From positions 1-5,856 of the forward strand of contig JAUZPW010000105.1 of NCBI GenBank assembly GCA_030705725.1: a stretch of DNA of 5,856 bases. The letters run 5' to 3'. Of the stretch, positions 1 through 5,223 are shown piece by piece. The stretch's first letter is position 1; every line of letters begins with the position of its first letter. Under the pieces are notes generated by a model. That model did not search any database. It saw only the letters and a list, made by a program, of their open reading frames with translations, and had not been told where the DNA came from. The translations under genes and the position numbers were made by a program. Origin of the DNA: Bacillota bacterium (lineage in GTDB: Bacteria; Bacillota; Clostridia; Oscillospirales; Butyricicoccaceae).

Positions 1-144
1 ATCGCCGCTTCTCCCCATAGCCGAAACGATCATAACGACGCCGTTGCCCCTGTCGATCTCTCTTTTAGAAAGCTCGATGATTCTCTCCCGTTTTTCCGCG
101 CTGTTTACCGATGTTCCGCCAAATTTAAAAACTACAGTCGGCAT
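1..144 (-). CDS. lysC: Aspartokinase, N-terminal 48 residues (partial, cut by window edge)
   Basis: Aspartokinase phosphorylates L-aspartate with ATP (EC 2.7.2.4), the first step of the cytoplasmic aspartate pathway to diaminopimelate/lysine, threonine and methionine. Only the first 48 codons are present; the reading frame is open to the left edge. The protein starts MPTVVFKFGGTSV, the signature of the amino-acid kinase fold of aspartokinases (K7-F-G-G-T-S-V, nucleotide/phosphate-binding loop). The second conserved strand and loop, VVMIVSAMGRSGD, covers residues 36-48. The ATG at 144 is preceded by GGGAGAG about 10 nt upstream, so the start is well supported. It lies 91 bp downstream of asd on the same strand, as in many Firmicute asd/aspartokinase/dap clusters, and co-transcription is likely. 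The isozyme class (lysC, dapG or thrA-like; ACT-domain feedback by lysine or threonine) cannot be told because the C-terminus is outside the window, so the symbol is generic. Confidence 0.93.
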   Translation of the reverse strand, partial: MPTVVFKFGGTSVNSAEKRERIIELSKREIDRGNGVVMIVSAMGRSGD

Positions 145-235
145 TTTTGCTGTTCTCTCCCTTGCATATGAAACAATAAAATATTAAACCGGTTATATCT
201 TGCATTTGCTGCGCCGTGTTAAAACCGGGCAACGC
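145..235 (-). other. asd-aspartokinase intergenic spacer
   Basis: This 91-bp AT-rich spacer separates the asd stop from the aspartokinase start. I see no convincing terminator. The only symmetry is a weak CCGGTT/AACCGG pair with a roughly 29-nt loop, followed by an interrupted T-rich stretch. The aspartokinase ribosome binding site lies at its left end (155-161). The two genes are probably in one transcript, but a separate weak promoter here cannot be excluded. Confidence 0.4.
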
Positions 236-1273
236 TTAAATCTGCCTTTTTTCTCCTCTTATCCAGCCCTTTTCGCACAGAAGCTCCGCTATCTGCGTAG
301 CATTATATGCCGCGCCCTTCATAAGATTGTCTGAAACGACCCATAAACTTAGTCCGTTTTTGACCGTAGGGTCCCTGCGGATGCGTCCGACGAAGGTTTC
401 TCCCCTGTCCCTGCAGTCTACCGGCATAGGATAAACATCGTTTTCTCGGTCGTCTGAAACAGCGACGCCCGGAGCTTTTGCAAGGATATCTTTAATTTCT
501 TCAGCCGAAGGCATCGGTTTTTCCGTTTCAATGTTTATCGATTCGCTGTGTCCCCGGAACACGGGTACCCTCACCGCCGTCGGGCAGACAAGAATTTCGT
601 CGTCCTCGAGGATTTTTCTGGTCTCGTTGACCATCTTCATTTCTTCCTTTGTGAATCCGTTATCCATGAACACGTCAATATGCGGAATGCAGTTGAAAAG
701 GATCTGATGGGGATAGACGCTGTGCGTCAGCTTCTCGCCCCTTACGAACTGCCTTGTCTGATCCTCAAGCTCCTTTATGGCCCTGAGCCCGGTTCCCGAA
801 ACCGCCTGATACGTTGAAACGACGATTCTTCTTATGCGGAACAGGTCGTGCAGCGGCTTTAATGCCACAAGCATCTGAATCGTCGAGCAGTTCGGGTTCG
901 CGATTATTCCCTTGTGCGCTTTCGCCGCGTGGGAATTGACCTCGGGAACGACAAGAGGCACGCCCTGCGTCATTCTCCATTGGCTTGAGTTGTCTATAAC
1001 CGTGCAGCCTTCCTCGGCGGCAATCGGCGCAAGAACGGCGCTTGCCTCCCCGCCCGCTGAAAAAAGGGCTATGTCGATGCCTTTGAAGCTCCCTTTTTCA
1101 GCTGCGAGCACGGTAACGTCCGTGCCCCTGAAACTGACGCTTTTGCCCGCGTTCTCCTTAACGTCCAGAGGAACGAAATCCAAAACTTCAAGCTTCGATT
1201 CCTCGATGCATTTAATCATCCGGGTTCCGACGGCGCCCATCGCGCCAACGACGCCTACCGTTATTTTTACCAT
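236..1273 (-). CDS. asd: Aspartate-semialdehyde dehydrogenase
   Basis: This enzyme reduces L-aspartyl-4-phosphate to L-aspartate-4-semialdehyde with NADPH (EC 1.2.1.11), the second step and branch point of the aspartate pathway. The 345-residue length is normal for the Gram-positive type. Residues 7-16 (GVVGAMGAVG) form the NADP-binding Rossmann loop GxxGxxG. NPNCSTIQM at 126-134 carries the catalytic cysteine, C129. STYQAVSGTG at 153-162 supplies the conserved substrate-contact glutamine, Q156. RVPVFRGHSESI at 235-246 has the substrate-binding arginine region and the general base H242. The C-terminal SDNLMKGAAYNA (314-325) is the conserved closing NADP-site segment. The ATG at 1273 follows an AAGG(TAG) ribosome binding site about 10 nt upstream, and the Rossmann strand begins at once, so no earlier start is needed. 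It is first in its transcript, sits behind a terminator, and is followed by aspartokinase. No key residue is missing. Confidence 0.97.
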   Translation of the reverse strand: MVKITVGVVGAMGAVGTRMIKCIEESKLEVLDFVPLDVKENAGKSVSFRGTDVTVLAAEKGSFKGIDIALFSAGGEASAVLAPIAAEEGCTVIDNSSQWRMTQGVPLVVPEVNSHAAKAHKGIIANPNCSTIQMLVALKPLHDLFRIRRIVVSTYQAVSGTGLRAIKELEDQTRQFVRGEKLTHSVYPHQILFNCIPHIDVFMDNGFTKEEMKMVNETRKILEDDEILVCPTAVRVPVFRGHSESINIETEKPMPSAEEIKDILAKAPGVAVSDDRENDVYPMPVDCRDRGETFVGRIRRDPTVKNGLSLWVVSDNLMKGAAYNATQIAELLCEKGWIRGEKRQI

Positions 1274-1352
1274 AATACTACTACCTTGCCTTTATCACAA
1301 CATTAATTTTTCAGAAATTCCGGTCACTCAAAAAATTTGTGGGTGCACCTCA

Positions 1353-1382
1353 ATTAAAGACAGCTTATAGTATTATTGTTAA
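1353..1382 (-). promoter_or_regulatory. Candidate sigma-A promoter for asd
   Basis: On the minus strand, TTAACA (1382-1377) and TTTAAT (1358-1353) each match the -35 and -10 consensus at 5 of 6 positions and are 18 bp apart. The pair lies between the upstream operon's terminator and asd, where a promoter is expected. It would give a leader of roughly 70 nt. The surrounding DNA is AT-rich, so other pairings are possible. I saw no lysine riboswitch or T-box in the leader, which is too short for either. Confidence 0.35.
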
Positions 1383-1399
1383 AATTTGCGGTTATATGA

Positions 1400-1426
1400 A
1401 AAAGTCCGCTTTCAAAGCGGACTTTT
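1400..1426 (-). terminator. Rho-independent terminator of the guaB-mrp operon (potentially bidirectional)
   Basis: This is a perfect inverted repeat: the left arm AAAAGTCCGCTTT (1400-1412) and right arm AAAGCGGACTTTT (1414-1426) are exact reverse complements around one base. The practical hairpin is AAAAGTCCGC/GCGGACTTTT with a 7-nt loop. Read on the minus strand, the right side of the stem ends in an uninterrupted run of five T. It begins about 27 nt past the stop of the last gene of the upstream operon and precedes the asd promoter, so it insulates the two units. The plus-strand reading also ends in TTTT. Confidence 0.9.
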
Positions 1427-1452
1427 ATTAGTCACAGGTTTATTTTATCAAC

Positions 1453-1854
1453 TCAGATTTCTTTCTCAAGAATTTCCGCGGCTCTTTTCACATATTCCCG
1501 GCACAGCAATCTGCGCGCAGGGTCTTCCTTGTCCTTAAGAAGGTCCCGGCATATAACCGAGCCGAAATCCGACTTGAATTCTTCGGCCAGCTTGTTAAGC
1601 TTTGCATAGTGGGCGGCCTTTGCAGCGGCGTCCGGAACGGAAAGTCCCGACTTAAGCCCCATGGCCATGAACATGGCGCTCACGGCGCCGCATACCTCGT
1701 GCATTCCCGCCATGCCGCCTCCGAAAGAAGAAGCAAGCTTTGCGGCCTCCTCCTTTGATATGGGAAGCTCGTCCGCAAAAGATAAAAGCACCGACTGAGC
1801 GCAGTTGTAGCCCTTGTCGAAGTAAAGCCCCGCGCTTTTCGACCTTTCGCTCAA
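1453..1854 (-). CDS. C_GCAxxG_C_C family cysteine-rich protein (putative redox protein)
   Basis: This is a small soluble protein of the C_GCAxxG_C_C family (Pfam PF09719 type), whose biochemical function is not established; redox or metal roles are suggested from its conserved cysteines. Counting from the upstream ATG at 1863 (136 residues), the hallmarks are YNCAQSVL with C21, then the glycine-rich FGGGMAGMHEVCGAV with C58, C105 in VICRDLL, and C121 in LLCREYV. It has no signal peptide or clear membrane segment. Start choice: the AAGGAG site (1864-1869) directly abuts the ATG at 1863 with no spacer, which is unfavourable. A TTG in the same frame at 1854 has a 9-nt spacer, so I use it (133 residues; subtract 3 from the positions above). 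The Shine-Dalgarno overlaps the mrp stop codon, so the gene is very probably translationally coupled to mrp. It is last in the guaB-mrp operon and is followed by the terminator. A role with the Fe-S protein Mrp is inference from position. Confidence 0.85.
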   Translation of the reverse strand: MSERSKSAGLYFDKGYNCAQSVLLSFADELPISKEEAAKLASSFGGGMAGMHEVCGAVSAMFMAMGLKSGLSVPDAAAKAAHYAKLNKLAEEFKSDFGSVICRDLLKDKEDPARRLLCREYVKRAAEILEKEI

Positions 1855-1863
1855 AAGAAACAT

Positions 1864-1869
1864 CTCCTT
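1864..1869 (-). promoter_or_regulatory. Ribosome binding site that decides the start of the C_GCAxxG_C_C gene
   Basis: The minus-strand AAGGAG is the only good Shine-Dalgarno near the gene. It has zero spacing to the ATG at 1863 and 9 nt to the TTG at 1854, which argues for the TTG start. It also overlaps the TAA of mrp (1868-1870), placing termination and re-initiation at the same spot. Confidence 0.7.
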
Positions 1870-2701
1870 AAATCATTGCCTCGATCTTATCGGCGGCGCC
1901 GTCAATGTACGTTGCTTCAAAGAGCTCCATAAGCCCAGCGTCGCCCGCCGCCGCGAGCTTTTCGTCAAGAGGCAGCTTACCGAGCACCGAAATTCCGTAT
2001 TTCTTTGCCGTTTCTTCAACCCGACTTTCGCCGAAAACCTTTATTTCCTTCCCGCAGTCGGGACACTTGACATAGCTCATGTTTTCAATAAGTCCGAGCA
2101 CCGGGATGTTCATCATGCCCGCCATTTTGACCGCCTTTTCAACGATCATGGACACAAGCTCCTGCGGAGACGCCACGACGACGATGCCGTCGACCGGAAC
2201 TGACTGAAATACGGTAAGGGGAACGTCTCCCGTTCCCGGCGGCATATCGATGAACATAAAATCAATGTCGCCCCATATGACGTCGGTCCAGAACTGTTTT
2301 ACGGTTCCCGCGATTACGGGGCCGCGCCAGATAACGGGTGCCGTCTCGTCCTCCAGAAGAAGGTTGACGGAAATAACCTCAATGCCGGTTTTCGTTCTTA
2401 CCGGGTAAATCCCAAGCTCGTCGCCGGCCGCTTTATCTTTAAGCCCGAACATTTTGGGAATCGATGGGCCGGTTATGTCGGCGTCGAGCACCGCGGTTTT
2501 ATAGCCTTTCCGGTTTATCAGCACCGCCAGCATGGAGGTAACCAGCGATTTGCCGACGCCGCCCTTTCCGCTGACAATCCCAATTACTTTTTTTATGTTG
2601 CTCATCATGTGCGGCGCTTCAAGGAAATCGGTTTTCTCTGTTTTCCGTTCTCCGCAGTTTGCCCCGCAGGTGCCGCAATCATGGGTACAGTTTTCGCTCA
2701 T
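1868..2701 (-). CDS. mrp: Mrp/NBP35-family P-loop ATPase, iron-sulfur cluster carrier
   Basis: This is a cytoplasmic ATPase of the Mrp/ApbC/NBP35 group, which binds and transfers [4Fe-4S] clusters to apoproteins as a dimer. The 277-residue protein begins with a cysteine cluster, C5-x3-C9-x2-C12-x3-C16, seen in the short anaerobe form. It lacks the N-terminal MIP18/DUF59 domain of the long E. coli type. The deviant Walker A GKGGVGKS is at 45-52, the Walker A' region VLDADITGPS at 71-80, and the Walker B/switch segment FIDMPPGTGD at 150-159. The bridging-cluster motif CPDC lies at 213-216, followed by GKLPLDEKLA at 241-250. All ATPase and cluster motifs are intact. The ATG at 2701 has AAAGGA upstream with a rather long spacer of about 13 nt, so initiation may be moderate. 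It lies 53 bp after guaB and ends 4 bp before the ATG at 1863 of the next gene (13 bp before the TTG start preferred here). Confidence 0.95.
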   Translation of the reverse strand: MSENCTHDCGTCGANCGERKTEKTDFLEAPHMMSNIKKVIGIVSGKGGVGKSLVTSMLAVLINRKGYKTAVLDADITGPSIPKMFGLKDKAAGDELGIYPVRTKTGIEVISVNLLLEDETAPVIWRGPVIAGTVKQFWTDVIWGDIDFMFIDMPPGTGDVPLTVFQSVPVDGIVVVASPQELVSMIVEKAVKMAGMMNIPVLGLIENMSYVKCPDCGKEIKVFGESRVEETAKKYGISVLGKLPLDEKLAAAGDAGLMELFEATYIDGAADKIEAMI

Positions 2702-2725
2702 TTTAACGTTAAGTTCCTTTCACAG

Positions 2726-2743
2726 GGCGGCATTATGGCCGCC
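2726..2743. repeat. Small GC-rich inverted repeat between guaB and mrp
   Basis: GGCGGC and GCCGCC are separated by a 6-nt AT-rich loop. In the transcript (minus strand) the hairpin is preceded, not followed, by a T run, so it does not look like a terminator for guaB. It could act as an RNA processing or stability element just ahead of the mrp ribosome binding site; this is inference only. Confidence 0.4.
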
Positions 2744-2754
2744 AAAATATTATG

Positions 2755-4221
2755 TTACGGGCTGACCGAGTAGTTCGGCGCTTCTTTCGTTATAAAAACG
2801 TCGTGCGGGTGGCTCTCCCTTAAACCTGCGCCCGTGATCCTTGTAAATCTGCCGTTGTCCTGAAGCTCATTGATCGTTCTGGCGCCGCAGCTTCCCATGC
2901 CGGAGCGCAGCCCTCCCATCATCTGGTAGATCGTTTCCGAAACTGTTCCTTTATAAGGCACGCGCCCTTCGACGCCTTCCGGCACAAGCTTTTTGGAGCC
3001 CTCCTGAAAGTAGCGATCGCCGCTTCCCTTTGCCATTGCCGAAAGCGAACCCATCCCGCGGTATACCTTAAACTGCCTTCCCTGATATATCTCATTGTCT
3101 CCGGGGCTTTCGTCGCAGCCCGCGAACAGCGAACCTATCATAACCGAATCCGCGCCGACCGCAATCGCTTTTGTAATATCCCCCGAATATTTTATTCCGC
3201 CGTCGGCAATAACCGGAATACCGTATTTTCTCGCGACCGACGCGACGTCGTATATTGCCGTGATCTGGGGCACGCCCACTCCGGCGATTACGCGGGTCGT
3301 GCAGATGGAGCCTGGGCCTATGCCGACTTTAAGGCAGTCCGCGCCGACCGCTATAAGCTCCTCGGCTGCTTCCGCGGTGGCTATATTTCCGACCACAAGC
3401 TGCGCGTCGGGCAGCGCGGCCTTAATTTTCCTGACTCCGCCCATTACTCCCTGGGAATGCCCGTGCGCCGAATCCAGCACCAGCACGTCCGCGCCGGCTT
3501 TATACAGCTCGGCCGCGCGTTCAAGCATGTTCTCCGTCACGCCGATGGCGGCGCCGACTAAAAGCCTGCCCTGCCGGTCTCTTGCCGTATTCGGGTACCG
3601 GATAGCTTTTTCTATATCTTTTATGGTAATAAGCCCTTTCAGTTCGCCGTTTTCCCCGACGAGCGGCAGCTTTTCGATTTTGTGCCTGCGGAGAAGTTCT
3701 TTTGCCTCCTCAAGCGTTGTTCCGACCGGAGCGGTGATCAGACGGGTAGTCATAACCTCGCTGATTTTTCTGGAAAGGTTGTCTTCGAATTTCATATCGC
3801 GGTTTGTGATAATTCCGACGAGCTTGCCGTTTTCACAGACCGGAACGCCCGAAATCCTGTATTTTGCCATCAGTTCATCGGCGTTTTGAAGCGTGTGGTC
3901 AGGGGATAAAAAAAACGGGTCGTTAATAACGCCGTTTTCGGAACGTTTCACGCGGTCAATCTGGTCGACCTGCTCGTTAATCGTCATATTCTTATGAATA
4001 ATCCCGATGCCGCCCTCCCGCGCAATTGCAATCGCCATTTTTGCTTCCGTTACGGTGTCCATAGCGGCGCTTATCAGCGGTATTCTAAGCGCTACCTTAT
4101 TAGTAAGCCTGGTTGAAATATCGACTTCCCTGGGCAGCACGTCGCTTTTGGCCGGAATCAGAAGCACGTCGTCAAACGTAAGCCCCTCTTTTTGAAACTT
4201 TGCTTCAAACTGTTGGTTCAT
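2755..4221 (-). CDS. guaB: Inosine-5'-monophosphate dehydrogenase
   Basis: This enzyme oxidises IMP to XMP with NAD+ (EC 1.1.1.205), the committed step of guanine nucleotide synthesis in the cytoplasm, as a tetramer of TIM barrels. The 488-residue length is typical. The N-terminal TFDDVLLIPAKS (15-26) opens the barrel. Two CBS domains are inserted at about 97-207, with GVPVCENGKLVGIITNRD and KLPLVGENGELKGLITIKD as their second halves. LDSAHGHS (249-256) contains the NAD-site aspartate region. The catalytic loop GIGPGSICTTR (300-310) carries C307. VIADGGIKYSGD (337-348) binds the phosphate. The mobile flap contains R420 and Y423 in GRVPYKG. The ATG at 4221 has AGGGAGG 9 nt upstream. It leads the guaB-mrp-C_GCAxxG_C_C operon and has a good promoter of its own. 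I saw no purine riboswitch in the short leader, roughly 35 nt from the predicted transcript start. Confidence 0.98.
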   Translation of the reverse strand: MNQQFEAKFQKEGLTFDDVLLIPAKSDVLPREVDISTRLTNKVALRIPLISAAMDTVTEAKMAIAIAREGGIGIIHKNMTINEQVDQIDRVKRSENGVINDPFFLSPDHTLQNADELMAKYRISGVPVCENGKLVGIITNRDMKFEDNLSRKISEVMTTRLITAPVGTTLEEAKELLRRHKIEKLPLVGENGELKGLITIKDIEKAIRYPNTARDRQGRLLVGAAIGVTENMLERAAELYKAGADVLVLDSAHGHSQGVMGGVRKIKAALPDAQLVVGNIATAEAAEELIAVGADCLKVGIGPGSICTTRVIAGVGVPQITAIYDVASVARKYGIPVIADGGIKYSGDITKAIAVGADSVMIGSLFAGCDESPGDNEIYQGRQFKVYRGMGSLSAMAKGSGDRYFQEGSKKLVPEGVEGRVPYKGTVSETIYQMMGGLRSGMGSCGARTINELQDNGRFTRITGAGLRESHPHDVFITKEAPNYSVSP

Positions 4222-4261
4222 AAGGCAATCCCTCCCTTTGCATTTTCAGAATATTTAGAAT

Positions 4262-4290
4262 AGGATATACCAGGAACCATTTCTTGTCAA
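4262..4290 (-). promoter_or_regulatory. Sigma-A promoter of the guaB operon
   Basis: On the minus strand a perfect -35 TTGACA (4290-4285) is followed after 17 bp by TATCCT (4267-4262), a 4/6 -10 match. An overlapping TATATC lies 2 bp closer. The predicted start gives a leader of about 35 nt. A 22-bp direct repeat ends 5 bp upstream of the -35, in the position of an UP element or activator site. Confidence 0.6.
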
Positions 4291-4295
4291 CCCAT

Positions 4296-4339
4296 TTTGT
4301 AAACGGTCGAAAACCATTTTATAAACGGCTGAAAACCAT
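4296..4339 (-). repeat. 22-bp tandem direct repeat spanning the thioesterase 3' end
   Basis: Two adjacent 22-bp copies, 4339-4318 and 4317-4296 on the minus strand, match at 19 of 22 positions. Each begins ATGGTTTTC and contains CCGTTTA. The first copy is the last seven codons of the thioesterase, including its TAA, plus one base. In the second copy the stop position reads CAA. A third start, ATGGG at 4295, keeps the 22-bp phase but breaks off at the -35 of guaB. The likely origin is slippage or a tandem duplication. Confidence 0.75.
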
Positions 4340-5050
4340 GCGGGCTTCAAACCTCTGTTCCCCGCGGCAGACGCCCGAAACGTAGGCGGCGTCTTCCCCG
4401 TCCGACGTAAATAACTCGATTTCGTCGCAGGGTCTGCTCTCTTTCAGATAATCAATCTGAAGCTCGCTTATATAACCTCCCGACATGCGCTCGTGGAGGT
4501 TCAGCACATTGCAGATAACGTCGGCGGCTTTGACGTTGTTTAAGTGCCCGTTTATGTCAAGGTCCGTGTAGCATACCCTGTGCGAGCCCGAGGACTTCAT
4601 ATCATGGGGAAGCTTTACCTTTTTTACTTCGGGGCCGGTGTTTTTAACCGGATGCTCCGAGCGGAGCTTCCCGACCGCCGCGGACAGATCCACCATTTTG
4701 TGAGTAACGCAGTCCGCCGCTATCCAGATGCTGTTCGCGCCTCCCACAGTCTCCCCGTTTATACAGAATGAAAAATCGCGATACCAGATGTAACCCGCTG
4801 TCTTGCGGTGCCAGGTTGAGACGGTGACTTTCTCTTTCGAAATAACGGGACGCGAAAGAAAATAACGCTGCCGTGCCATAAGCCAGAAAACGCCGTTATT
4901 AAGCATCAGGTTTTCTCTCGAGACACCGAGGCTGTCAGCGTGGAGCGTCGCCGCGTCCTGCATAAATTCAATTAAGGCGGACGGGCGCAGCATTCCGAAG
5001 CAGTCAGTCTGCCCGGCCCCCGCTTCGTAATCTTTTATAAGCTCATACAT
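4319..5050 (-). CDS. Acyl-ACP thioesterase (bacterial FatA/FatB type)
   Basis: This protein hydrolyses acyl-acyl carrier protein to free fatty acid and ACP in the cytoplasm (EC 3.1.2.14/21-type), setting chain release from type II fatty acid synthesis. The 243-residue protein is a double hotdog of the PF01643 family, of normal bacterial length. The first hotdog starts YELIKDYEAG, with DAATLHADSLG (32-42) on its central helix and FWLMARQRYFLSRP (55-68) after it. The second hotdog carries the active-site motif DLDINGHLNN (163-172), giving D165, N167 and H169, and QIDYLKESRPCDE (198-210) with E204. The plant-enzyme cysteine that follows this glutamate is serine (S205) here. I chose the ATG at 5050 because family similarity begins there and a TATAAT box lies inside the 63 bp of upstream open frame that starts at a TTG (5113). 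There is no hairpin terminator after it, so readthrough into guaB is possible. Confidence 0.92.
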   Translation of the reverse strand: MYELIKDYEAGAGQTDCFGMLRPSALIEFMQDAATLHADSLGVSRENLMLNNGVFWLMARQRYFLSRPVISKEKVTVSTWHRKTAGYIWYRDFSFCINGETVGGANSIWIAADCVTHKMVDLSAAVGKLRSEHPVKNTGPEVKKVKLPHDMKSSGSHRVCYTDLDINGHLNNVKAADVICNVLNLHERMSGGYISELQIDYLKESRPCDEIELFTSDGEDAAYVSGVCRGEQRFEARMVFSRL

Positions 5051-5051
5051 C

Positions 5052-5066
5052 GTGTTTTCAAAACAC
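5052..5066. repeat. 15-nt palindrome between ribosome binding region and thioesterase start
   Basis: On the minus strand GTGTTTTGAAAACAC is perfectly palindromic around one base and ends one base before the ATG at 5050. The best ribosome-binding candidate, AAGGGTGG, lies on its far side and overlaps its first bases. The spacer is therefore longer than usual in linear sequence. A 6-bp hairpin with a TGA loop would shorten the gap or mask the site. Confidence 0.45.
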
Positions 5067-5084
5067 CACCCTTTTCCAGAAAAA

Positions 5085-5113
5085 ATTATACCCTCCTTCA
5101 TTAAACCCTGCAA
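5085..5113 (-). promoter_or_regulatory. Promoter of the acyl-ACP thioesterase gene
   Basis: A perfect -10 TATAAT (5090-5085, minus strand) lies 17 bp after TTGCAG (5113-5108), a weak -35 matching only the first three consensus bases. The predicted transcript start at about 5078 is some 28 nt before the ATG at 5050. This agrees with that start and excludes the longer reading from the TTG at 5113. Confidence 0.55.
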
Positions 5114-5223
5114 GATGGTGAATAAAATTAAGCGTTCATGTAATCTTTTTTCTATTCAATCAGCCGTTTTTATGATAATATTATATGGTTATCCTTAGTA
5201 TAGTAATAATTTTGGAGCCGTAC
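5114..5223. promoter_or_regulatory. Divergent intergenic region with the lipoprotein promoter
   Basis: This AT-rich stretch separates the divergent thioesterase and lipoprotein genes. On the plus strand several -10-like hexamers occur (TATTAT 5179-5184, TATAGT 5199-5204), but none has a clear TTGACA partner, so the lipoprotein promoter must lie here yet cannot be fixed. The ribosome binding site GGAG at 5214-5217 is 6 nt from the ATG at 5224. I did not recognise a FapR- or FadR-type operator. Confidence 0.4.

Noticed and set aside
180..235. CCGGTT/AACCGG symmetry after asd as a terminator
   Set aside because: The stem has six pairs with a loop near 29 nt and no continuous T tract, so it is weak as a terminator.
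1274..1352. Lysine riboswitch or T-box ahead of asd
   Set aside because: The leader is only about 70-80 nt and shows none of the expected conserved helices or T-box sequence.
912..1370. Plus-strand open frame of 152 codons opposite asd
   Set aside because: It is antisense to conserved asd sequence, has no family resemblance and has no convincing ribosome binding site.
2726..2743. GC-rich hairpin as a terminator between guaB and mrp
   Set aside because: On the transcribed strand no T run follows it; the T run lies on the wrong side.
3095..3889. Plus-strand open frame of 264 codons opposite guaB
   Set aside because: It is a long low-complexity serine/alanine/proline-rich shadow of guaB codon usage; the minus-strand product is unmistakable IMP dehydrogenase.
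4255..4317. Twenty-codon open frame starting in the second copy of the tandem repeat
   Set aside because: It begins only because the repeat copies an internal ATG. It covers the guaB promoter and has no ribosome binding site.
5051..5113. N-terminal extension of the thioesterase from TTG at 5113 (21 extra residues)
   Set aside because: The extension contains the TATAAT promoter box, has no good ribosome binding site and has no counterpart in the usual family N-terminus.
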